Positions 11,291-23,172 of a stretch of DNA of 64,000 nucleotides are shown in pieces. The position numbers and the translations under genes were made by a program. Each line of letters begins with the position of its first letter. The stretch's first letter is position 1. The DNA comes from Siphonodentalium dalli (taxonomy: Eukaryota; Mollusca; Scaphopoda; Gadilida; Siphonodentaliidae), in NCBI GenBank assembly GCA_032622095.1, contig CP136065.1, positions 65,463,031 to 65,527,030 of the forward strand, given 5' to 3'. The notes under the pieces are model-generated. The model worked only from the letters and a program-made list of their open reading frames with translations. It was not told the origin of the DNA and did no database searches.

Positions 11291-11599
11291 CGACAACGTT
11301 CACCGCCTGGTCAAACTACACTCACGTACCAAGTTTCGTCCCGATCGGTCGAGAATCGTAGATTTGTATTAATGTCAGACAGACAGACAAACAAACAAAC
11401 AGAGGTCTTCAAAATATATATGAGACTAGAAGGTGACCCGACTTCGTCCGGGGTTTGACCTTGAATTGTCTATTTTTAAGGCCAAGGTCAAGTGGGGTCA
11501 CGATTTGACCCGTCCAAAACACTGCCCGAACAAAAGTACCCGTCGAAATCCATCCGGTTTTACCCGATTTGACCTTTTAACCCGATTTGATTTCCACTC

Positions 11600-12705
11600 A
11601 AGTATATAAACGCGCCTCACATACACACGCTCATTAATTATCAAGTTTCAACGTAAAGATAAATTACCATCGGTGCCCGAGATATCGCCAAGACGTCTGA
11701 AACAGTCAAATGCATCGGCCGGTTAAGCGTTAACGTGATCTAACGTTATGAACTCTAACGACGTCATAGAAGTTACGCATTGTTTTTATCCTGATGGAAG
11801 ATAGTACCATAGATGAAGGAAGGATAGATACGTCACTCAACGTCATTTGATCGGCCAATCGGTAACGCACTCAGATTCTGTCCGCCATTGCTAAAGGTAG
11901 TTCAACTCTGATTCTTCTAATCAAAACAGTGCTTTCTCATCGCAATAAAAAGAGGAAAATCTGGCGTCTATTGCAGCTGAATTAATTATGCACCAACTGT
12001 CATGAATTATCAGAATCTCACGTTTCAAAGGGTGTCCGTTGGGGAGTAAGAAAGGTGAGTTTTTATGCCGTTTGATGCAATTTTTGTAGTAAACAACACG
12101 ACATTCTGCATTCTATTTTTGTAATTTTCACCTGTATGAAGTTATGTTATAATATAAGGACTTTCAAAATTAAATTAATTTAATAGATCTGACCAATCCT
12201 GGTTGCATTAGTAATTTGAATATCATGTATATGGGGTACCGATCCAAACTTGTTTTATGGAAGAAATATTTCAATGACAGCTGTCAGATGTCAAGAATTT
12301 CCATGCCACTGCCAGGTGTGATCAGGTGTTCTACACGTCTACAGTAATAAATAAATAATTTAGAAATGAATAGTCAAAACAATTCACAAATTGGGCAGTT
12401 TAGATGTCCTACTCCTAGATTCTAATTGTAGTGATCATACTATTCATAGTTTGAATTGTTTCATGCCCCCTTTATGTAATAGATAACATTTGTTGATAGC
12501 ATATTTTTCATGTAGTATTTTGATCATTAATAGATTAGATGATATAATCACATTCATAATGCATAATGTATTAATGTTAATAAATGACATTGAGACTTGA
12601 GTGGGCATTAATTATAATTTATACACACACTGGTCAGCTGTGTTGAAATATAATATCATTAGCCTTATTTATTATTATATGATAGCACTAGTATTATTTT
12701 TGTAA
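11600..12705. other. No gene seen; possible short conserved patch
   Basis: Ordinary AT-rich DNA. The part at about 11,740-11,880 (GATAGTACCATAGATGAAG, GATAGATACGTCAC) resembles, inverted and imperfectly, 16,370-16,445 (GCGACGTCTATCC, AGTCTATGATAGTACC). The two could therefore be ends or copies of an old repeat. AAAGGTGAGTTTT at about 12,050 would fit a splice donor, but no coding exon precedes it. Confidence 0.4.
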
Positions 12706-14424
12706 GGCCTAAAAAATATATACGTTTGTTTCCGCTAACCCGACCGACCCTATTTTAAACCGCCGACTCTAAACTTTTTATTTAGAGATTTTTTTTTTAA
12801 ATATCTAAATCTCTATTATATTGGAAGAAAACCAACAATGATATTTTTGTTGTTGGTAATTAAAACAAATTAGGCATAATTCCATTGTAATTTGTAACTA
12901 TTATTAATTAATTCGTTGGAATTACCGGTAGACGAGTGTGCAAGACCTACTTCCGGTATCGTTTAGTTATGAAATTGTCAATGCGTATGAAATAACTGCG
13001 GTATGTTTTTTCATCCAAAATTTATTTGAACTTTGACAACAATCTATGATCCGAGAATGGGTTAATCCATTAGTTATTGATGACTTCACCACTACAATAT
13101 AAATACATTAACTATTTAACCACAGCATAACATTTATTTCTACGAACATTTCATATTGGTACGTTGAATAGTGTCAAATAATGATCAAGTTTCCTATTTT
13201 CGTGGTACATATACATCGTTTTTATCATACAGTCACAATGGGCTTGATTCAGTGCAGCTTTAAACATTCAGGTCTAACAAATATAGGGTTTCCACTTATC
13301 TAATTGAATTCAATTCAATTTTATTGAATTTAGAACAAATATTGTTTAAAAAGCAAACTTTTTTTTCAAACTTCAAAGTTATTATTTTTGTTTTTTTTAG
13401 AAATTAGAAGCTCGGTGACTCAAGCCAATACACGTCCTCCCAAAGCCTCAGTAATTCATCTTAGAAGATTCCTCCTAGCTACTTAATTCATCTTGGGCTA
13501 TTTTTTTTGGACAAATGTTTACAAACAGTCAGTTTCATATTTTTACCACGAAATTCCACCCCATACTATTATTTTGCCCCGTATGTTTTTTTAATTTTCC
13601 TAAAAATTCCACCACATACTATTATTCCGCACGTATGTTTATTGGGCACTCACGAGGATTGTTGTATGCGCCGCATGCACCGGAATACGTCTGCAAGCGC
13701 CCCCCCCCCCCCCCACAGTAATAATATACGGTATATATGTAAGCCCACCCACCATCCCAGTGTCTTATGCGCCTGCGGCTATGGGAATATGCGCCGCAAC
13801 CGCCCACAATAATAATATATAATGTATCTTATGCGCCATAGAGTGTCTGCAATGGCCCACAATAATAATATATATAAGCGTCCGCGATCACCATCTCATC
13901 CCACCACGCATAGTGTCTTATGCGGAATGCTAGTGACTTCGTCCCAAAATGGCGACCTCATTCCGATTTTATGGGATTTTACGAGATCACCGACAAGTGG
14001 GACGAGGTCACCTTTTCGGGACAAAAATTGGTGGGACGAGAATGCAGTGGGACGAAGTCACTGGCCACCCTTATGCATCTGCGGCCCCGGGAATATGCAC
14101 TGCAACTGCCCACAATAATGTGGGGAGTTTGATGCAGAAGTGAAACCTGCGTTACGGACATGTTATAAAACAGATAAAATGAACGTTATTGTCCCATTTT
14201 AGCTTTGTTATATCTCCCTGAGATTGTGTTTTTGTTTTATCTTTATGGGCTAAGCAAATTAGCAATACTATGGCCTGTAATGTCTAAAATTTCCTTAAAT
14301 ATGACACAGTGAATTGCATCCTGAAAAAATAAAAAGATTTAAAAAAAAAAAAAGTTTTGCCTACCTACCTACCCAATTTTTTTTCAGTCCGTTAGCGGAA
14401 ACAAACGTATAATTTTGTTAGGCC
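12706..14424. mobile_element. Harbinger-type non-autonomous DNA transposon, 1,719 bp, TAA target duplication
   Basis: The left end GGCCTAAAAAATATATACG and right end CGTATAATTTTGTTAGGCC are inverted repeats of about 35 bp. They include CGTTTGTTTCCGCTAAC and its partner GTTAGCGGAAACAAACG. TAA flanks both sides (12,703-12,705 and 14,425-14,427). The subterminal motifs CCGCCGACT (left) and CCTACCCAA (right) tie it to the element at 5,916-7,632. The inside is AT-rich, with short tandem patches (CATACTATTATT at about 13,563 and 13,616; CCCACAATAATAATATATA at about 13,803 and 13,857) and a nested small element. No transposase is readable. Confidence 0.8.
13930..14061. mobile_element. Small 132-bp inverted-repeat element nested in the Harbinger-type element
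   Basis: AGTGACTTCGTCCCA at the left and TGGGACGAAGTCACT at the right form a 15-bp perfect terminal inverted repeat. Inner GGGACGAGG and GGGACGAGA copies suggest internal repetition. No target duplication is clear. Confidence 0.6.
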
Positions 14425-14433
14425 TAAGATATA

Positions 14434-14583
14434 GAGGATCTCACATGAGTTTCTATTTTATACGGAATTTATCAACCGAGTTCACTAAATTCGATTTGAG
14501 CCGAGGTTTACCGAGGCTCAAATAGAATTTAGAGGACGAGGTTGATAAATTACGAATAAAATAGGACGAGTGTGAGATACCTT
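14434..14583. mobile_element. Palindromic MITE (GAGGATCTC family), copy 1
   Basis: GAGGATCTCACATGAG through GATTTGAGCC is mirrored by GGCTCAAATAGAATTT through GAGTGTGAGATACC, with a loop around GAGGTTTACCGAG. A related palindrome is at 48,955-49,107. Both are followed by an ATCACATGA-like flank. It begins a few bases after the right TAA of the Harbinger-type element. Confidence 0.75.
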
Positions 14584-16559
14584 TTATCACATGATCAAAT
14601 AAACCCGAAGCAACGCGAAATATTCATCGAAAACAACAATCATAAACTACAGCGATCGCAAGTTATTTGAAGAACGCCGTGACGTCATCGCACGCGCTGA
14701 TATTAAACGTGTCTATTACCGATAATTATGAAACTGCTTTTATGGCCAAATTATGTGATAAAATTTATTACTGCTATCACAAAGAGGTGTGAACAATTGA
14801 ATATTACATGTCTTACATGGGTTGCCAATATAGGCACTGGTGAGTGGTGTGGTACTGTACTGCATGGGAAATATCCCAATATAAAATATTTTATACCAGT
14901 AACCTGTAAATTATTTATAAATTAAAATTAAATGCTTCAAATTCTATATCATTTCAGGAAGTGGGCAGATAATGGCAACGCCTTCATAACATTGGTGGGT
15001 CAGAAAGTTACGTGTGCAACATGCGTGAGCCGAAAATAATCCAGAGAGACAGAATGAGATGCACAATGCAATGATGTGTTCAAGATAAAGAAGGAATTGA
15101 ACTATACTTGTGCGAAAATCCTGGATAAAAAACTAGCTGATGTCTCATTCAAGGAAAGAGCCACAAATGATTAATATTTATAAGTTCATCATTAAATTAA
15201 TTAAATTACAAACATTGTCTCTCTATCACATTGTACTTATCCACACTAAGGCAACCCCCATGTTCATATGCACATTGTGTGTCCCCGGGACTGTCCCCTC
15301 CAGTCTGAAAAAGTATCCTCTAGCTCCCAATAGCATTTCAAGGTCCCATTCAACTTCAGTAACTGTAATTCTCTAATATAAATGGACTATAAGTATGTTA
15401 TCCTATTAGTATATTTTACAAATTGTACCATAATCATTAACTATTTTATTACTATATGCATGGATTATATCGCTCAGTTTCAAAATAGCCTATACAATTA
15501 ACTATCCTTCGTTTATTTGTATTTTAATATCATAGTGGACAGAGATACCCTTTACATTCATGTGTAGGTTAATTCATATAATAAGACCACAAACACAGGT
15601 CTGTTTGTTGAACTTATTAGATGAAACCCCCCTACTGTGACCCAAATATATATATACAAATGGATCTTGGAACTCAAATAACTTCTAAATGATTATTAGT
15701 TTATATAAATAGACATGATATGTCTGGCATGTCTGTTTCCAGGATGAAATTGTAATATATAATATATAAATAAAAGTTAAAAAGTTCCCGGACCCCGGTT
15801 GAATCGGGATAGTGATTCAAATGGGGGAGGACCTGACATATATATATCTATTGATTAGCAGCAACGTATATGTGTACGTTTATAAGAAAAATCACTCTGC
15901 ATTCTGTGAAGCAATATCCCTCCAATATTTGCACCAGCTGATCGAGGAAAATTACAAAACTAAATCCCCACTACACGTAAGAAATCAGATCCCTCCAATA
16001 CTTGCACTATATAGCTGATCGAGAAAATTACAGAACGAAATCCACACTACACGTAAGAAATCGGAGTAAATAAACATCAACGCAAAATTCACAAGATATC
16101 ACAAGACAGTTTGTTAGTTTTTCAATATGCCGGTGTAAACAACATCGAATTGCGGGCACTTTCTATTTCAGGAAAACCTATCTTGAACAAAATTGCATTC
16201 TTAGGCATTCGGTTAATGTCACCTAAAATGCATAATGTTACAAAGTTAGTATAAAGTACATTTATTACGGATATCTCTCGACAACCTACGCGAACTCGAT
16301 GTAAATATAACGTAAAATTATCTCCCCCTAGTTTTCTGAACTACCTTAACGCTTGAGGGCCAACGCAATGGCGACGTCCAATAGCGTTACAGTTTGATAA
16401 CCATGAGTGCGACGTCTATCCTATTTTTAGTCTATGATAGTACCACTTCTTCTTGATAATTGAGGCAGATAACTAAAACGGATACATACGCATTATATAT
16501 CGTTGGAAAGAGGAAACACGAAAGATTCTCACAGTGTCATTATTATGACTGGCATTTAA
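14584..16559. other. No gene seen; AT-rich spacer with one short tandem repeat
   Basis: No credible exon. A two-copy repeat of about 75-80 bp lies at 15,910-16,065 (CCCTCCAATA-TTGCAC, GCTGATCGAG, CACTACACGTAAGAAATC in each). CCCGGTTGAATCGGG at about 15,797 looks like a lone tRNA T-arm stem, but nothing around it folds as a tRNA. Confidence 0.5.
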
Positions 16560-17235
16560 TCATTCGCGCTGTTTCGAATCGATTTGTAAGCAATCTGTGT
16601 AACATGGACAAACAAAAAAATAATGATTTGCTTCTTCGGCCGGGTGACCACAACGACAGCTTGGATTGTCCGATATGAAGTTAGAAAATTTGTCAGCGTT
16701 TAAATCGCTACAGTAATTTCGAAGTTTACAATGAATGATGTTTATCGCGCGATTTCCGAAATTAAAATAGTCTGGTGGCGCAAGAACTGGATCAGTCGTT
16801 AGGTATTTTGTTTTAACAATACTAATGGAAGATGATTCTTTTATTTTATTTGAAAGGGTATTCCATTCCCTAGTTGTATTTGGGAAAAATGTGTGTTCAA
16901 AATGGACAGTTCTTTTGAATGAGTATGGAGGAAAACTTGTTTTATCTCTAAAATCATATCTAGCAGCTGATTCTGGGCGGGTGGTAAGAGATTGTTGAGA
17001 TATTTAGGGGTCTTGTTATTAGTTGTTCTGTACATGATATTCATTCTATGAGATTTCCTTCTGTTTGTTAACGTTTTTGCCACCCCAATTATACTAGCAA
17101 GTTTTTCACAGGAACGGATCGCGTGAGACCTGTGACAATTCGACCCGCGTCCGCTTGGATGCGATCTAATTTTGAAATTACATTTGCTGGGGCGGAGTCC
17201 CAGACAACGTCAGCGTAATCCATCAGGGACAATAT
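16560..17235 (-). pseudogene. LINE reverse transcriptase C-terminal fragment
   Basis: Read on the minus strand from about 17,235, the frames give in order DYADVVWDSAPANVISKLDR and R-I-Q-A-D-A-G-R-I-V-T-G. A region R-R-K-S-H-R-M-N-I-M-Y-R-T-T-N follows at about 17,060, then K-T-P-K-Y-L-N-N-L-L-P-P and a W-N-T-L-like block. The end (about 16,600-16,680) is a cysteine-histidine cluster with C-R-C-G, E-x-A-N-H and F-V-C-P-C. This is the thumb and C-terminal part of a jockey- or RTE-like LINE. Two or more frameshifts break it, and everything upstream of the thumb is absent. It is a different copy, and probably a different family, from the LINE at 660-4,825. Confidence 0.8.
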
Positions 17236-18200
17236 GTACATTTATTAGCATCTGAATGCCAGAGGAGATTACATATGATAAGTTCTGCAACTTGTGCTAC
17301 GACCATATGTGCCCACACACCAGTCCTATCTGTATATTTATAATAATATGTGTAATTTATATTGTGGGTCACAATAAATATGTTCAACAACATATACGTG
17401 CATGTATGAATATTTAATGGGCCATTAATAATAGCCGTTTACTAGCCATAGCCATTGAATGTTCATAGGTAATTGCTATAAATATGCCAGTATATTAATG
17501 GCTGCTTTAATTGTGTTAACAGTATTTTGAGATGGCTAAATTAAATGAGATTCCAATAGATGATGGTTCAGTAGTGTGAACCAACCGCTCCTGTTTAGCG
17601 ACGATCTTCAACAATAAATTAGACTGTGTTATGGCGACGGGAATATAAACATCAACGAAATATTGTGATCCGTGGGCGCATAGCATTATATTATCATGGT
17701 TGCATCAAGCGCTATCTAACAGCAGAAGTAACGGAGACGATGTGTTTCGCTCTATCTTCCGCACACAGGAAACATAGCAACCCGGTTTGTGTTATATCTA
17801 ACCTGGTTCACCCGATGTGATGTTAGTTAATATTACTAGATACAAATCGTGGCTCGTACGGGCTTCTGTCGATAGCAAGATCGACCACGATACAGGTCCA
17901 ATAACGTGAAATTCAAGATGACCGATCAACATATCGAACGTTAAATTATTAAGAACGCTTGACGACAGTATTATGCAATACCCCGATATGAACACCCACT
18001 CGGTTCTTCATGTTCTTTGAACACCATATATGGAAATCTTTCTGAAGATAGACACGCCCTTGTGTGTTACTAATGTCAGACGTATGGCGTGTTTGGAGAT
18101 TGACTTGTTGCCAGCTGAGTTCCGACCCGCCTTTCTGACCGAGAGTACGGAATTGCAGTGATATATTATGAAAATTGAAACTTTTAGTTTTGAATTCAAC
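17236..18200. other. Upstream region of the PAN-domain gene; no promoter motif certain
   Basis: About 960 bp with no open frame I trust. A weak TATA-like TGATATATTATGA is at about 18,158, roughly 40 bp before the start codon, too close for a usual untranslated leader. The 17,600-17,660 part shares AATATAAACATCAACG with sequence near 16,068, probably from an old repeat. Confidence 0.35.
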
Positions 18201-18488
18201 ATGGGCCAAACGAGTTGGTTCTGGAATCAGTTCAAATTCGGATTGTTGTCTTTTTTGTTGTTAAATGTGGCCAACGCGAGTCTGGATTCTTTTCCGTCTG
18301 GACATCCTGGATTTCTGACTGAAACAAAGTTATCAAACATACTGAGATGTGAGAAAATGTGCACGAGGTACAAAGACTGTACATATGTAGGGTACAACGT
18401 CATAACAAAAATGTGTGTCCTCCTCAAATCCGATACCGAGGCACAGAATTCACCTTCAAATGAGTGGAGGATGATGCAAGTCACACAG
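18201..18488 (+). CDS. First coding exon: secreted PAN/apple-domain protein, probably the 5' end of a lectin gene
   Basis: The start codon has a strong context (CAACATGG, A at -3 and G at +4) and is preferred to the in-frame ATG 33 bp upstream because a signal peptide follows at once. Residues 1-30 contain the hydrophobic stretch GLLSFLLLNVANA, with likely cleavage after the Ala/Ser pair. The mature part has cysteines spaced C-x3-C-x5-C-x11-C within R-C-E-K-M-C, K-D-C-T-Y-V-G-Y and K-M-C-V-L-L, the arrangement of PAN/apple domains. The exon is 288 bp (96 codons) and ends in phase 0 at CACACAG before GTAAGT. PAN domains bind proteins or sugars and occur in many secreted invertebrate lectins. 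The next exon is not identified nearby; the Thr-rich and CTLD exons at 63 kb are the best candidates. Confidence 0.75.
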
Positions 18489-20994
18489 GTAAGTCCGTGG
18501 TTAATATGTCACACTATACTATCTCATGTCATTATCAAGTCACACACGTAAGTCGGTGGTTACAGATGCATAATCCGAATTAACGCTCCTCTTTGGCTTC
18601 GGGGGTAAAAAATATTTGATTCGAGTCGAGGAACCCACCCATCAAATCAGATATCGATTTTTGAAGTTTGTTATTTCTCGAGATGTGCAATTATTTGTGG
18701 CCCAGAAAAAAGTCGTCAAACCGACTGTCTCGGACAAAATGACGGATGAAGATGGATAACTCTAAAACCAATAGGTAATACGGCCAAATTTCGTGATAAT
18801 ACGGCCATATTTCGTTGAACAAAATGTTGATAAATAACAGGTTTTGGGAAATTTGATACCATAGTTGACAGTGGTTAGCATTATTTTGTTGCAGTTAATC
18901 GATTTTGATAACTAAAGCGTATTTTGAAGAAATGTTGTTGTTGTTGTTGTTGTATCTTGGTGATATGGGGACCGTATGATCGGATTGAGTACCTTTAATA
19001 TACCACACTATATTATCTGATGTCATTATCAAATTGATGCTGCCATTTTATGTTCGTTTCGTGATGTCCCAACCATTATGATGTGTTTATAATAAACATA
19101 TAATGTGTTATTTCAAAAAAAAAATTGATGTATGATTAAAGATCTTAAGCTAGGTATATCTATATATTCACATAGACATGCGTATAAAACGCATGTGCTT
19201 TACGTATGTGTATAAGTCGCATCCGTTTTCGTCGACTACCAACATATGTTTTACAATTGAACAGGACACATTATCTGTGACAACGATTATTTGATCCGAC
19301 AATCGGATGCGAATAACGCATATATACTACCAACATTTTGGTAGTATGCGTCATTCGAATACGATTTTCGTATCCGAATAATCAAGAAATTCCAATTTAT
19401 GACGTAATATTTGACATGCCTCTTCCTTCTCGCCACGTGCAATTTAAGGTAGTTTTTTTATTTTTTTTTTATTTTTACAAATAATATTATTTTTTTTTCC
19501 TTTTTTTTTTTACAAATAATATATCCACATTGACAAAAACACCGGCATTATTAAGCTAGCGACACATATACTTGCCTGAATATCGTATCGTTTTCGTGCG
19601 TAAATTTGCATACGTTTTGCGCATGTACGTATATACACGCATACGATAATATACGCAGGTTTGTGCATCTTGCTTCAACAAACACTTCTCCGGTATGCGA
19701 CGTGTGAGCTGCACCCCGTAGAACAATAGAATGCACATCATAAGTGTCACGTCACGGTGGAGAATCAGGTGGTTTCGAGGTTGGTGAGTACCACGCATTC
19801 AAAATGGCCGAGGCAAGTACAAACGCGACAAAAACATAATATATGAGGAACTGACACAACATAATAGCATTTTGACTGTTACGAGAATATGCTAGTTTCT
19901 TTTTAAAACAAGTTAAGTTGACACCTTATCTGTTTGGTACGGTGGCTGGTTTAGGACATGGGAATTTTTTTTTATTTCCTGGCCACGAATTACTAATTCG
20001 TAAAGACGGTTACTTGTCATACACAATAACCCGTTTCCGACACACAGTTCAAGGGAACATTAAATGGGCCTAAAATATTACTCGACAATTTGACCGATTT
20101 AGGTCAAACAAAGGGGTTCTCGTAAAAGCCGAACACAACCGAACACAAGTCCAAATAATGGGAAATATAACAAATAAGGTTCATAGGCATATGTATTCAT
20201 GTTCACACTATTCCTATACGAAGTTTGGGCCAATAATAAGTGTTTTATTTGATGTTTTGTAAAACGCGTTTTGTGCTCAGCATATAGAAAAGCCAAACAC
20301 AAGTTTCTGTTCGGCATTCAGTCACCAGTAATTAATTAACACGTACATAGACCAAGACTTAGTATTGATTAGCGCTGGGACTATCTTTTATGAAAGGCTT
20401 GTGTTTTGCGTTTAACAATTTCCATCACCAATGTATCCCGGCTTTGGACCGGCATGTCATCTGGACATGGCTGGTTTAATTAACCTCAAGCATTAGTTTC
20501 CTCACTATATTGTGCACAAACAATTATTACTTTATGCATCTATGATCAAGAAGACAAACATATTCTGAAACATAATGTGTATTTCATTGTATGGACTTAG
20601 CCACATTTGCCTTGTGACACAGAACTTGTGTGATGAAATACCATATTGTGAGTTCATATATACAACTCGAAAATGATATTAATCCCATCGCAAACCCATA
20701 TAACATGCATGACCTGTTCCAAATGGCCGTTATGTATCTGGCGTTTGAGATATTTTAGTCTATTTACAGTTTACTAAATATACGACCACCTCCTGTGTCT
20801 GAATCCCCCCGCCGGTAGTCAAAGACTGATATTCATTAAATAAACTAAAATCAAGGCTGTGCATGATATTCGGAAATTCCAAGGTGTTATTGAAAGATTT
20901 TGACATATTCCTTTTAGCATAATCACCATATTGTCTGAATGGACTTGTAATAAGAACGGGGGGGGGGTAATATTTTAGTGAGAATGCAGATGAA
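18489..20994. other. Intron sequence after the PAN exon; no gene
   Basis: It opens with the GTAAGT donor. A 59-bp-period duplication places a second CACACACGTAAGTCGG at about 18,541. A third, partial copy of the block (CACACTATATTATCTGATG) is near 19,004. T-rich stretches lie at 19,449-19,515. Short minus-strand frames here have no family resemblance. Confidence 0.5.
19300..19362. repeat. Short hairpin (AT-rich inverted repeat)
   Basis: CGAATAACGCATATATACTACCA and TTGGTAGTATGCGTCATTCG pair as a ~20-bp stem with small bulges around AACATTT. Flanking CGGATGCGAA / TTCGTATCCG extends it loosely. It could be a small MITE remnant. Confidence 0.55.
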
Positions 20995-21488
20995 AACGGA
21001 CATTGCGCACACACATTTTACTGGGATAGGCCAACATGCACTGTAATGGCGACCATCTTGGATAATTGTGATGCATCATATCACCCGTGACATGCACGGC
21101 CAGTGAAATCACTGAATTTCAGATTATCAGCTTAGTCGCATTATTTCATCAGTATCTGAAGACAAGAACACCACACAATAGAAAATTAACACACATCTAC
21201 ATGCGGGATAATCATTCAAGCCAGTAACACCTCATGGCATCCTGAACAAAGATAGCGATAATCGGGCACTATGAATCAGCACTGAAATCACTCGGAAATA
21301 ATCAGGAATATTTTATCGGTTAGTTGTTCTAATGCAAAAAAAAAAAAAAACAACAACGCAAAACATCATCGTTTATCATCGCTAGCCTGTTATCAGATAT
21401 GGAATTACCAAAGCTACCATGCATGTTCAGATGTTGCGGCTTCAAGTTAAACCAGTTTTTATCACGGCACGATTGTAAAGGACTCTTA

Positions 21489-21772
21489 TTATGACCACAT
21501 GGATTAATGTGGGGGTGTAATATGACCACATGGATGAGTATGGGGTGTACTTTGACCACATAGATTAGTATGGGGTGTAATATGACCACATGGATGAGTA
21601 TGGGGTGTACTTTGACCACATAGATTAGTATGGGGTGTAATTTGACAACATGGATGAGTATGGGGTGTAGTATGGCCACGTGGGTGAGTATTGGGTTGTA
21701 TTATTACCACAGTGATGAGTATGGGGTGTAATATAACCACAGGGATGAGTATGGCGGTGTAATATGACCAAT
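21489..21772 (-). repeat. 30-bp satellite, left arm of FB1 (about 9 units)
   Basis: ATATGACCACATGGATGAG followed by TATGGGGTGTA repeats with a 30-bp period. It is the reverse complement of the 52-unit array at 34,473-36,047. Because 30 is divisible by three, frames stay open across it without being coding. Confidence 0.9.
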
Positions 21773-21910
21773 ATATTTAAATTCGACAACATATAAATAC
21801 GCGCCAAAAATTGATGATACGAGGGGTTTGGAAGCTCGCCGACTAAATATTATATTCCATTTTTTGGCACACAAACCTCCATGAAAATGGGTTTAATTTT
21901 TGTAGTAGTA

Positions 21911-22048
21911 AGGTAGCATGGTGTAACGTAGCATATTGTAATATAGCATGGTGTGATGTAGCATGGTGTAATGTAGTTTGGTGTAATGTAGCATGGTGTA
22001 ATGGAGCATGGTGTAATGTAGCATGGTGTAATGTATCATGTTGTAAGC
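21911..22048 (-). repeat. 15-bp satellite, left arm of FB1
   Basis: Nine or so variants of GTAGCATGGTGTAAT, the reverse complement of the ATTACACCATGCTAC array at 34,212-34,332. The spacers on either side also match the right arm inverted. Confidence 0.85.
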
Positions 22049-22088
22049 GTTCTTCTCGGGACAGGAACTTTGTATTGCAATAATAGCT

Positions 22089-22684
22089 AGTATACTGATG
22101 TGGGTGAATGCTATAATACTGATGTAGTTGAATGCTATAGTATACTGATGTGGGTGAATGCTATAGTGTACGGGTGTGGGTGAATGCTATAATATACTGA
22201 TGTGGATTAATGCTGTAGTATACTGATGTGGGTGAATGCTATTGCATACTGATGTGGGTGATTGCTATAATTTACGGATGTGGGGGAATGCTATAATATA
22301 CCGATGTGGGTGAATGCTACAGTACACTGATGTGGGTGAATGCTATAGTATACCGATGTGGGTGAATGTTATAATATACTGATGTGGGTGAATGCTATAG
22401 TATACTGATGTGGGTGAATGCTATAATATACGGATGTGGGTGCATGCTATACTATACTGATGTGGGTGAATGCTGTAGTATACTGATGTGGGTGAATGCT
22501 ATAATTATTATACTGATGTGGGTGAATGCAAAAGTACACTGATGTGGGTGAATGCTATAGTATACCGATGTGGTGAATGTTATAATATACTGATGTGGGT
22601 GAATGCTATAGTATACTGATTTGGGTGAATTATACAGTATAATGATGTGAGTGAATTATATAGTATATACTGATGTGGATGAAT
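22089..22684 (-). repeat. 26-bp satellite, left arm of FB1 (about 22 units)
   Basis: The unit is TGATGTGGGTGAATGCTATA plus GTATAC, reverse complement of the large array at 28,270-34,168. Variants with CGGATGTGGG and TTATAATATAC occur in both arms. Confidence 0.9.
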
Positions 22685-23172
22685 ACAATGTTTATATCTC
22701 TGTTCTCGCTTCGTGCTGAGTTTGTTCTCCGGCCTGGCAGAAGACGATTACATGCCATGGGTACGTATTTAAGCAGCATCATTATTTTCTCTGGTATCAC
22801 GAAGACGTATACTCGATGTAGTGCATATACATGTAGGCTCGAGGGTAACGACAGCTCATAGCTTGGGGACACAGGCTGATACTGAAAAACCCGTGAGCAA
22901 ACCTAAACAGAGCATGTGTGTGTTTACCCAGGGAACCAAAACTGGTTCCTACACTGAAAATCTTGTTGATTAAAATTTCTACTCAACTCATTGAGCGATA
23001 ATTTGTTGAGCGGTTTGTATTCAACGGTTGAGTAACGAGTACTCAACGATGACAAACCAGGATATCTGATTCTGATTTAATCAACACGTTGATTAAAAGT
23101 TCTAGGAATAATATCTCTATATAAAACACTGTGCATATATAATAGTAGTCATTTCGAGATGTTTAGTCCAGC

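Larger units (their letters stand above)
4826..11600. repeat. Satellite-like mosaic region with recurring ACTAG junctions
   Basis: Apart from the Harbinger-type element at 5,916-7,632, this stretch is made of short module families in repeated, shuffled order. They include a TTTACACTT-GAAGTTTGAGCTC module (about 5,850, 8,415, 9,275), a TTTTTCAATGAGTTAATT module (about 5,640, 8,890, 9,460), a GACCTTGA module, and a GCGCATGCGCGAAGC module. Many start after ACTAGCAGGTTAGCCC or ACTAGAAGGTGACCC, preceded by an ATATATA run (about 5,550, 8,515, 9,400, 10,034, 10,765, 11,427). No protein gene is credible here. Confidence 0.65.

Noticed and set aside
12001-12060. Possible non-coding first exon ending at AAAGGTGAGTTTT
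   Set aside because: Only a donor-like motif is present, with no promoter, acceptor partner or coding sequence to support it.
15781-15830. tRNA-like T-arm CCCGGTTGAATCGGG
   Set aside because: No acceptor, D-arm or anticodon stem can be folded around it, so a chance hairpin is more likely.
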